From: Gammaproteobacteria bacterium
GTDB taxonomy: Bacteria; Pseudomonadota; Gammaproteobacteria; Steroidobacterales; GCA-2729495
Length of the DNA stretch: 52,266 bases
Assembly: GCA_021773815.1 (NCBI GenBank)
Contig: JAJFJS010000056.1
Location: 1-52,266, forward strand
Direction: 5' to 3'
Shown here: positions 44,296-51,800 of the stretch, in pieces
Position numbering within the stretch: the stretch's first letter is position 1
How the letters are laid out: each line of letters starts with the position of its first letter
Position numbers and translations under genes: made by a program
Notes under the pieces: model-generated
Seen by the model: only the letters and a program-made list of their open reading frames with translations
Told to the model about the DNA's origin: nothing
The model's database searches: none

Positions 44296-45667
44296 CGATG
44301 CTTCACGCAGGGATGCTGCATCCGGTTGGCACGATGCGAGCGCCGATCATGACGTGCCTGACGATGCCGGCACGGGAACGGATGGGCGTCCGACCGTGCT
44401 GATGACGGCATTTCATTTTCCGCCAATGAAGGGCAGCAGCGGCGTGCATCGAACGCTGGGATTTGCGCGTCATCTGCGCGCGTGCGGCTGGCAGCCGGTG
44501 ATACTGACGGCCGGTCGCGGCGCTTATCCGGTCATCGATGAGCGGGAGATGCGACTGGTGCCGGAGGGCGTCACGATCGAACGGGGTGTTGCGCTGGATG
44601 CCGCACGCCACCTGTCGCTGGCCGGTCGTTATCCGGATTTCCTCGCAGTGCCGGATCGCTGGTCGAGTTGGGCGCTCGGCGGATTCATTGCCGGCTGGGC
44701 GGCGATCCGCCGTCACCGGCCGCGACTCATCTGGTCGACCTATCCGATCGCCACGGCGCATGTCGTGGCCGGTCGCCTGGCCCGTGCCATGAAGTTGCCC
44801 TGGATTGCCGATTTTCGTGACCCGATGGTCGAGCGCAATCCGAGGACGGGCGAGTTTGCCCCGGCATCGCCGGCGTTGCGCAAGAGTCGTCTGCGCATCG
44901 AGCGCATGTGCGTGGAGCATGCCGACGCGCTTGTGTTTTGCACCGAAGGTGCGCGGCGAATCTGTCTCGAGCGCTACCCGGACGCGTGTTCCGATCACTG
45001 GCATGTGATCAGCAACGGGTTCGAGGAGGCGCACTTTGCCGAACTGGCCGCACGTGCGCCGCTACGGCGCACCGGGCCGGTGACGCTGCTGCACAGCGGG
45101 ACGGTGTACCTGACGCCCGATCGCGATCCGACGCCGTTCTTTCGTGCTGTCGCTGCCTGCAAGCAGCATGGGGCGATCTCCGGCGAACGATTGCGTATCC
45201 TGTTGCGCGCACCCGGCAATGCCGAGACGCTGGGCGCATTGATCACGGCGCACGGCATCGACGATATCGTACACATCGAGTCGTCACTACCGTATCTCGA
45301 TGCGCTCGCGGAAATGCAGGCGGTCGATGGTTTGCTGCTATTCCAGGGCTATACATCGAATCCGGCAATTCCGGCCAAGCTGTACGAATACCTGCGGGCC
45401 GGGCGTCCGATCCTCGCGCTGGTCGACGGTGACGGTGAAAGCGCGGCGCTGCTGCGCAAACTTGGCGCCGGGCGACTCGCCCCGATCGAGGATGCCAACG
45501 GCATCGAACGTGAGCTGAGTGCTTTTCTCACGGATCTGGGCACGGGTGAACCGGCTGCGCTGCCCGGTGAGACGATCCGGCGCTATTCGCGAGCGGCGCT
45601 GACGGCGGAACTGGCGGACCTGTTCAACGCGATCTCCGGTCGGAATGTGGGTCCGACGATCGGTTAG
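44288..45667 (+). CDS. GT4-like glycosyltransferase
   Basis: About 459 residues from ATG 44288, overlapping the upstream gene by 8 bases; ATG 44282 is an alternative. A charged, disordered 40-residue N-terminus precedes VLMTAFHFPPMKGSSGVHRT, a glycine-loop start typical of GT4 enzymes, and IADFRDPMVERNPRTG. The donor half contains LLHSGTVYLTPDRDPTPFF and LLFQGYTSNPAIPAKLYEYLRAG, where the glutamate is expected. It is the third gene of a coupled trio (DegT-like, GNAT-like, GT). The trio likely adds a modified sugar to a glycan. Confidence 0.82.
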   Translation: MADDASRRDAASGWHDASADHDVPDDAGTGTDGRPTVLMTAFHFPPMKGSSGVHRTLGFARHLRACGWQPVILTAGRGAYPVIDEREMRLVPEGVTIERGVALDAARHLSLAGRYPDFLAVPDRWSSWALGGFIAGWAAIRRHRPRLIWSTYPIATAHVVAGRLARAMKLPWIADFRDPMVERNPRTGEFAPASPALRKSRLRIERMCVEHADALVFCTEGARRICLERYPDACSDHWHVISNGFEEAHFAELAARAPLRRTGPVTLLHSGTVYLTPDRDPTPFFRAVAACKQHGAISGERLRILLRAPGNAETLGALITAHGIDDIVHIESSLPYLDALAEMQAVDGLLLFQGYTSNPAIPAKLYEYLRAGRPILALVDGDGESAALLRKLGAGRLAPIEDANGIERELSAFLTDLGTGEPAALPGETIRRYSRAALTAELADLFNAISGRNVGPTIG

Positions 45668-45754
45668 CCGGCGGCCGGCGCGGCCCCGGGTCGCGTCGCC
45701 GCCGTCGATTGCGCGCAGTTATATCAATAGAGTGCGCAATGCAGATCGCGGCGG

Positions 45755-46561
45755 TCAGTTGCGGACGGCGATCAACAGCACATAGGGCGTGGCGACATGG
45801 CCGAGCCAGCGCAGCGGCCCGATGGCGCGCACGAGGCGCAGCATTGCGCGTTGCCAGTATGGCCTGCCGTCCGCGTTGATGATGTCGAAACGGTCATAGG
45901 CCGTGAAACCCCGTCTCTGCAGCGCGACGGCGAGCTGTTGCGGCGTGAACCAGTTGACGGCCGGATACTCGGCATGGGCGACCCACTCCCGATGGGTCGT
46001 GAGCGCGAGTTGCACGCAACGGCGTTTGACACGGGCCGGATACCAGCTGTAAAGCGGCAGATCGAATTCTTCCTGTACGGGACACAGGCGATTGCTCGTG
46101 CTCAGGTACAGCATGCCGCCCGGGCGCAGCAGCCGGCAGGCTTCGTCGAGCACCGCTTCCCATTCCGGAACGTGCTCCAGCAATTCCGGCAGCAGACAGA
46201 TATCCATCGATGCGCTCGCCCACGGCAGGTCTGTTGCCGTGCCGACGCGGAAATCAATGTCGAGACCGGTTTCGCGATTGCGCCGACGGGCGATATCGAC
46301 CAGCGGTTCGTTGATGTCGATGCCGTGCACGGCGTGCCCCTGTTGCGCCCACACCGTTGACTGGGTGCCCGCGTTACAGCCGATATCGGCCACGACCAGC
46401 CGGTCCGCATCGAGGCCGAGTCCGGCCCGGAGACGCAGCATGTCGTCCATGATGGACGCCGAGCGCCGGAAGGCGGCCTCCGACACGCTTTCGGCCTCGT
46501 AATAGGCGACGAACGGATCGTCACTTTTGTCGTCCGCAGCGGGGTGGCGAGACTCGTTCAT
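45755..46561 (-). CDS. Class I SAM-dependent methyltransferase
   Basis: A 268-residue methyltransferase. Motif I is VVADIGCNAGTQSTVWA (about 56-72), followed by HGIDINEPLVDIARRR, ATDLPWASASMDICLLPELLEHV and ACRRLLRPGGMLYLSTSNR-like later motifs (ACRLLRPGGMLYLSTS). The C-terminus IGPLRWLGHVATPYVLLIAVRN is hydrophobic. The group resembles ubiquinone/menaquinone-type and glycan methyltransferases; context favours glycan. It is convergent with the GT4 gene, 87 bases apart. The substrate cannot be read from the sequence. Confidence 0.8.
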   Translation of the reverse strand: MNESRHPAADDKSDDPFVAYYEAESVSEAAFRRSASIMDDMLRLRAGLGLDADRLVVADIGCNAGTQSTVWAQQGHAVHGIDINEPLVDIARRRNRETGLDIDFRVGTATDLPWASASMDICLLPELLEHVPEWEAVLDEACRLLRPGGMLYLSTSNRLCPVQEEFDLPLYSWYPARVKRRCVQLALTTHREWVAHAEYPAVNWFTPQQLAVALQRRGFTAYDRFDIINADGRPYWQRAMLRLVRAIGPLRWLGHVATPYVLLIAVRN

Positions 46562-46919
46562 GGTAGGTTCGTGGCCCCCTGTCGCCCGGACGCTGCCCGG
46601 CGCGGCGCGTGTGGTGTGTCGGCTGCAACGCCGGGGCCGCGGAAGCGGGGAGTGTCGTCGACGGTTCGCAACGTGAACGGATCCTTCGTTTGATGGTCGC
46701 CAACGACCGAATGCAGCGGCAATTCTAAACCCGATAGCCTGGGTTGACTAATTCCGCTCGAGGTTGCGGCTGCCGCCGGTCCGGTTAGACTGTGCGCGTT
46801 CCGTCAATACCTTAAATGGTGGCGGAAAATTTGTCGGGGAAATTGGTGTCGAAAATTGGTGTCAGACACCATTTTTGCAGAAATGGTGTCTGACACCAAT
46901 TTCTCAGGGTCCGTTACTT
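46562..46919. other. 358-base divergent intergenic region containing REP-like repeats
   Basis: The gap separates the leftward methyltransferase from the rightward SGNH gene. A forward frame starting at 46764 runs through it, but its translation over 46840-46902 is simply the palindromic repeat, so it is not counted as coding. The repeat is listed separately; no promoter was identified with confidence. Confidence 0.5.
46840..46902. repeat. REP-like palindrome pair upstream of SGNH gene
   Basis: Two 22-base arms at 46853-46874 and 46881-46902 are exact reverse complements, separated by 6 bases. Each arm contains its own palindrome (GGTGTCAGACACC or GGTGTCTGACACC). A partial third unit, AAATTGGTGTC, stands at 46840-46850 in direct orientation. 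The repeat ends 17 bases before the SGNH ATG. The form is that of extragenic palindromic elements that occur in many copies per genome; copy number cannot be judged here. Confidence 0.8.
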
Positions 46920-48005
46920 ATGGGTAATAGCAGAAACGCCGTCATCATGGTCTTTGTCATCTTGCTCTCCGGGGCGGCGGCGATGCTGGCAGCGGAAATG
47001 GTTGCGCGGTTTGCCTTTCCGTCATGGGCGCCGCGGACCGGGCGCGTCACGAAATTCTGGCAGTACGACGAGACCTACGGCTGGGCACACAAGGCCGGCG
47101 AGCAGGGGCGTTTCGATTCCTTCGGTTTCGAAACGAAGGTGCGTATCAACAGCCACGGTTTTCGCGGACCGGAGCGTACCTTTGAGCGAACGTCGGGCGT
47201 GCGGCGCGCGATCGTTCTCGGCGATTCATTTGTCTGGGGCTTCGGCGTCGAAGAGGAGCAGACCTTTCCACATCTGCTGGAACAGTCGCTGCCGTCCGGT
47301 ACCGAGATCATCAATCTCGGCGTCAGCGGATACAGTACCGATCAGGAATTGCTGGTCTATCGCAATCACGGCAGGAAATACCGGTCCGATCTCGTCGTGC
47401 TGGTCGTCGCGACCAACGATGTTGCGATGAACGTACTGCCCGTCGCCTACCTGGTCTATGGTAAACCGGTGTTTCGCCGTGACGGCGGCAAACTCGTCGT
47501 GACCAACCAGCCGGTTCCGCAAACGCCGTTGCTCGAACGAACTGTCGTCGGTCTTGCCGCGCAGTCATACCTGCTCAACCAGTTGAATCGGGTGCGCGAG
47601 CAATGGAGCGTCAGCAATGCGTTGGCGCAGGCACCGAGCAGCGACGCGGATGTCCTCAGCAATGCGCCGGCGCGCACGTTTCCGCAGACCGAGGCCGAAC
47701 GCCTGACGGTGGACCTGATCGCACAGATCGGTCGTGAGGTCGAGGCTGACGGCGCGCAGTTCCTCGTCATGCTCGTCGATCGCATCTATGCGGGCAGTAA
47801 GTTTTCGGCCAGTCTCGTCGATCGCGGGCTGCGCGTCGTCGCGCTCGATGACGTCATGACGGGGCAGGACACGCCGCTGCATCTGCCCGACGATCTGCAC
47901 TGGAACCCGGCCGGACATCAGATCGTGAGGGAAGCTCTGCAGGAGCCGGTGGCGGCGCTGCTGGGACCGGTCGCCGAGGGCCCCGCGCATTCGCCGGACC
48001 GCTGA
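46920..48005 (+). CDS. Membrane-anchored SGNH/GDSL hydrolase
   Basis: A 361-residue protein from ATG 46920. An N-terminal membrane helix (about 8-30, IMVFVILLSGAAAMLAAEMV) leaves the catalytic domain in the periplasm. Block I is VLGDSFVWG with Ser at 103, block II is NLGVSGYSTDQ, block III is VVATNDVAMN, and block V is DDLHWNPAGH carrying the Asp-His pair. This is the full SGNH set, as in acetyl-esterases and O-acetyltransferase partners acting on polysaccharides. It probably removes or transfers O-acetyl groups. A GC-rich hairpin follows its stop. The upstream repeat is close to its ribosome-binding region (CAGGGT). Confidence 0.82.
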   Translation: MGNSRNAVIMVFVILLSGAAAMLAAEMVARFAFPSWAPRTGRVTKFWQYDETYGWAHKAGEQGRFDSFGFETKVRINSHGFRGPERTFERTSGVRRAIVLGDSFVWGFGVEEEQTFPHLLEQSLPSGTEIINLGVSGYSTDQELLVYRNHGRKYRSDLVVLVVATNDVAMNVLPVAYLVYGKPVFRRDGGKLVVTNQPVPQTPLLERTVVGLAAQSYLLNQLNRVREQWSVSNALAQAPSSDADVLSNAPARTFPQTEAERLTVDLIAQIGREVEADGAQFLVMLVDRIYAGSKFSASLVDRGLRVVALDDVMTGQDTPLHLPDDLHWNPAGHQIVREALQEPVAALLGPVAEGPAHSPDR

Positions 48006-48008
48006 CCG

Positions 48009-48028
48009 GCCGGGCCGTGCGGCCCGGC
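48009..48028 (+). terminator. GC-rich hairpin after the SGNH gene
   Basis: GCCGGGCC and GGCCCGGC form an 8-base stem around GTGC, starting 4 bases after the stop codon. No T-tract follows, so efficient intrinsic termination is uncertain. Confidence 0.4.
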
Positions 48029-48369
48029 GCGGCTGCTACACGGCGTCAGTGGCGGCCTGGACATTTTTTGCGCAAATCGGGCCGGATCGACACCGTCGCC
48101 GGGGCTATACGTAAACACCGTAATGCCGCCGGATATTGTCTATTTGGCCGCAAATCCGACTTTTTCTTATGTAAGAGCGTCGTCGAACAAGGGCGTCTAT
48201 GTTGATGTATTGGTGACGTTATATCGGCGGTCAAAATTAGGCACATTGCAGCACGCAGCCAATGCTGCATTGTGCTTATACGGTTTGGGCAGTCGCATCC
48301 GGAGCCCGCGCATGACCGGCGGATTTGACATATCCCGAGCGGAATACAAACATCCGCCGATTGTGGGAG

Positions 48370-48387
48370 GCCCGGAATTATCCGGGC
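48370..48387. other. Perfect 7-base hairpin in the regulatory region
   Basis: GCCCGGA and TCCGGGC enclose ATTA. There is no T-tract on either side, so a terminator call is not justified; it may be an operator or a structured part of a short transcript. Confidence 0.35.
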
Positions 48388-48530
48388 AAATAAAGTTGGG
48401 GATCAACCATCCGGTTTGGGTTTTCCGGGGCGCGACCATGGTCTATGGCGCGCTTGACGTAACGAAGCGTGCGTCGATGGATGCTTAACATAGTGTGAAT
48501 CACGCTTCAATGGTCAGTACCGACGTGGAT

Positions 48531-48546
48531 TGTGATCGATGTCACA
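48531..48546. promoter_or_regulatory. CRP/Vfr/Clp-type binding palindrome
   Basis: TGTGATCGATGTCACA matches the CRP-family consensus TGTGA, six bases, TCACA at every consensus position. Its centre lies about 60 bases before the start expected from the extended -10 element at 48583-48591, the spacing of class I activation. A shorter palindrome, GTGAATCAC, lies 30 bases upstream. Which CRP-family protein binds (cAMP-responsive, or c-di-GMP-responsive like Clp) cannot be told. Confidence 0.7.
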
Positions 48547-48582
48547 GATTGCGGATATCGCGATTCAATTCCATGGAGGGAG

Positions 48583-48591
48583 TGATATTGT
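48583..48591 (+). promoter_or_regulatory. Extended -10 element ahead of the riboswitch
   Basis: TGATATTGT fits the extended -10 form TG, one base, TATTGT, four of six matching TATAAT. Transcription would start near 48598, at the beginning of the riboswitch aptamer, and no good -35 box is seen, consistent with activation from the CRP-type site. Confidence 0.45.
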
Positions 48592-48595
48592 GCGC

Positions 48596-48680
48596 GCCGT
48601 ACAAAGCCAAACTCATCGAAAGGTGAGGACGGAAAGCCACCGGTCTAACGGGATGTATTCCTACGACAGCGGGGTTGCCA
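48596..48680 (+). promoter_or_regulatory. GEMM-I (cyclic di-GMP class I) riboswitch aptamer
   Basis: The aptamer shows the GEMM core in order: CCAAAC, a CTCATC/GGTGAG stem capped by a GAAA tetraloop, GGACGGAAAGCC, CCGGTCTAA, and GACAGCGGGGTTGCC. These match the conserved segments of the Vibrio Vc2 aptamer, including the tetraloop and its receptor side. The family binds c-di-GMP, and a sub-group (GEMM-Ib) binds 3',3'-cGAMP. The deciding base (position 20 of Vc2) cannot be placed surely because one extra C lies before AAAC. It sits on the strand of, and about 150 bases before, the secreted-protein start. Confidence 0.88.
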
Positions 48681-48730
48681 TATGAGCTACCACCAACGCC
48701 GACGTGGTTCGTCGCCGTTAACCGCGCTTT

Positions 48731-48822
48731 CCCCCTCCCTGGGTGAATTACCCGACTTCCGTCGGGTCGTCTCCTCGACGAGTTTGCTGACTTTGGCGAT
48801 TAGCGAAACATCGAGAGAGGGA
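48731..48822 (+). promoter_or_regulatory. Candidate riboswitch expression platform
   Basis: Between aptamer and start codon are a C-rich tract (CCCCCTCCCT, 48731-48740), a 7-base hairpin ACCCGAC/GTCGGGT (48750-48767) and the Shine-Dalgarno GAGAGAGGGA (48813-48822). TCCCT could pair with AGGGA and hide the ribosome-binding site. No T-tract follows the hairpin, so translational control fits better than termination. This is inferred from complementarity, not folding calculations. Confidence 0.4.
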
Positions 48823-48828
48823 CATCAG

Positions 48829-51800
48829 ATGTTACTAGGCGAAAAGCGAGTTTTGCGGCTACAACGGATTGTGGGTCGCATGTCCGCGGGGCTGGGTATC
48901 GGTGGTGCGCATATCGCAGTTGCTGTTCTCGGTGTCTATCTGGGAATCAACCCGGCCATGGCGCAATCTTCCGGACCGTCATGGGTGTATGACATTGGCC
49001 CGGGCACGTGGGGCGCGATCAGTCGCAACACGCTGTCCGATGTGGATCCCGAAGACGATCCTTCGGCAAATCCGAATTACCCAAGCAGTGCGCCGTGGCA
49101 CGGATCGACGGGTCAGCGTTCCGTGATCATCGACTGGAACGGCGGCGCCTACGCACAGAACTTCGGCAGCTTCGGTTCGCTGTTGCTGACCGGCGGCGGC
49201 CATGCCGCCTACCAGGGTAATGAGGTCTACGCGTTCGATCTCGATACCCGACTCTGGACGCGGGTCAACGATCCCTATACCGGGTCGTACAGCAACTCGT
49301 CAAACGGTGCTTACTCGGACGGGTCTCCGCTGACCGTGCATACGATGGATGCACTCAGCTACCACCCGGCGACCAAGTCCATCGTGCGCCTGAAGGGGAC
49401 GACCGATTCCTATGCGGGTAACGGCCAGATCGTGGTCGCCTTTATGCTCGATCTTGAAACGAAGGCCTGGCGACGCAGTCGCGTCAACCCGGTCGAAATC
49501 ATCACGAGCGGCATTTCCTGTTACGACACGAATCGCGATGTGTTCTGGTTCCAGAATCAGGCGTCGGCGAACTGGAAATTCCAGAAGTACGATCCGAACG
49601 GTTCCAACGGTGACGGCACGGTCGGTACCTGGACCAACTACCCGGCCAGCTATATCAACTCCGACGGCGCCGGCGCCTGTGATCCGGTCAACGATGTCTT
49701 CGTTTATACGCAGTTCCGCAGCGATACGCCCGATTACATGCGCGGCGTGTACGTCAGAGATCTGTCCAACCCGTCGGCGCCGGCCGTGCAGATTTCGCCG
49801 CAGGGCACTTCGCCGGAATCCGGCGAGAGCGGCGCACACGGCTGGGAGTGGTCGAACAAGCGACAGGCCTTTATCTTCTGGCGACGCGGCGGCGGCGTAC
49901 ATGAATTACGACTGGTCAGCGGTTCGCCGCAAACGGGCACCTGGCGCTGGACACAGTTGACCAGCGGGTCGAACTCGGTCGTGCCGCAGAGCATGGCTCT
50001 CGATCGCGGTGTTTACAGTCGTTTCCAGATCGCGACGCTCGGCGATGAGGAAGTCGGCGTCGTCGTCAACCGCGAAGACGGTCCGGTGTATGCGTTCCGG
50101 ATACCGGATGCGGACAACGTGACGCCTTCTCTGCAGGTCTCTGTGTCGGCATCGCCCAGTTCGGTCACCTCCGGGCAGACATCGACGCTGACCTGGTCGG
50201 TCCCGGGTGCGACTTCGTGTGCGGCGTCCGGCGGCTGGAGCGGAACGAAGTCGGGGAGTGGCAGTCAGGTCGTCGGACCGCTGAGTGCATCGGCGACGTT
50301 CACGCTTGATTGTTCGAACGGTTCCGGGTCGACCGGACGTGGCTCGGCCAGCATTACGGTCGGCAGCGCTCCGCAGCCCAACCGCGCGCCGACGATTTCT
50401 GGCTCACCGGCAGCGACAGTCGTCGCCGGCGACTATTACCGGTTTGCGCCGACGTCTGGCGACGCAGATGACGATAACCTGACGTTTTCGATCGTCAACA
50501 AGCCGTCCTGGGCGAGTTTCAGCACCAGCACCGGTGAACTGGACGGTACGCCGGGAAACGGCGATGTCGGCACGACCAGCAATGTGCGCATTACGGTCTC
50601 GGACGGCGCCGTTCAGACGTCGCTGTCGGCATTTAGTGTTACGGTCGTCGCCGCGGCGACCGGCGGCGGCACAATCAGCTGGCTGCCACCGCTGCTCAAC
50701 GCCGACGGCAGTGCGTTGACCGACCTGGCGGGCTATAAGATCCATTACGGGTCGAGTTCGCGGAACTATGACACGACCATCCTTATCAATTACGGCGGCG
50801 TAACGAACTATCTGGTCGAAAACCTGGTGCCGGGCACGTACTACTTTGCCGTGACGAGCTTTGATGCCGCGGGTAACGAAAGCGTTTATTCGGCAGAGGT
50901 CGTCGGCGTGATCGGCACCGCCGTGACGGAGCCGCCGGTCACGCAGCCGCCGGTCACGCAGCCGCCGGTAACGCAGCCGCCGACGACGGAATCGCCCTCG
51001 ACGGGTGAAGCCGCGGTCGCCGGTACCGAAGAATCGTTGGGCTCGGGTGGCGCGGCCGCCGGCCTCGCGGAAATTCTCTGGCTGCTGATGATTGCCCTGG
51101 CGCGTGGTATCGTCGGACGGCGTTCGCACGGTCCCGCGCAAGGCAAGCGCGCGCAGTTTCGTTCACCCAGGGAGGGGTTTCGTATGCCAACCAGGTTCTC
51201 GATACTGCAATCGACGGGTATTCTTGTCGCGGTTTCGCTGGCGGCCACCGGCTGGGCCGGCGCCGCTGACTTCCAGACGCGCTGCGCCGGCGCGGGCGTC
51301 GTCAAGTGCGTCGGTTTCGATTCGAGCTCTGACATACCCCACAACAGCGTGCTCAGGCCGGCGAGTGACGGTGCGTTTCGCGGCACCATCGACGCCTCGA
51401 TCCGGGCATCGGGCAACGGCTCGCTGCGTTTCGAAGTGCCGTCGAATTCCGACGCCAATGCGTCCGGATCGTATTTGGACAGCCTCGGCGGTTCGTTCGG
51501 CCAGAACAGCAAGTTCTATGTGCAGTTCCGGCAGCGCTTCTCGGATGCGATGGTGAACACGAATTTCGCGCCCGGCAGCGGCTGGAAGCAGGTGATTTTC
51601 CACGCGTACAACAAGTCCTGCGGCAGCGTCGAACTGACGACGCAGAATATTTACCTGCGTGGTTTTCCGCAGATGTACACCGATTGCGGTGGTCGCTCGC
51701 TGCAGACGAATCTCGGCAACGGCGATGCCCTGCTCCAGCAGGGAGACTATGACTGCCACTATCAGAGCCAGAACGGTTCGGATTGCGGCTGGTATGTCGC

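Larger units (their letters stand above)
48006..48828. other. 823-base regulatory region before the secreted-protein gene
   Basis: No gene is supported; a forward frame at 48123-48488 has no recognisable product. The region holds a hairpin after the SGNH gene, a second hairpin at 48370-48387, a CRP-type palindrome, an extended -10 element, a GEMM-type riboswitch and a long leader with a possible expression platform. These are listed separately. Confidence 0.7.

Noticed and set aside
46764-46919. N-terminal extension of the SGNH hydrolase
   Set aside because: The extension is translation of the palindromic repeat; the membrane helix and family start follow the ATG at 46920.
48370-48387. Intrinsic terminator
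   Set aside because: The stem is perfect but neither strand has a T-tract after it.
48123-48488. 121-codon forward frame in the regulatory region
   Set aside because: No recognisable domain, no good ribosome-binding site, and it contains a perfect hairpin and AT/GC patterns of non-coding sequence.
51030-51125. PEP-CTERM sorting signal in the secreted protein
   Set aside because: There is a Gly-rich hydrophobic helix with basic residues but no Pro-Glu-Pro motif, so only a GlyGly-CTERM-like resemblance is claimed.
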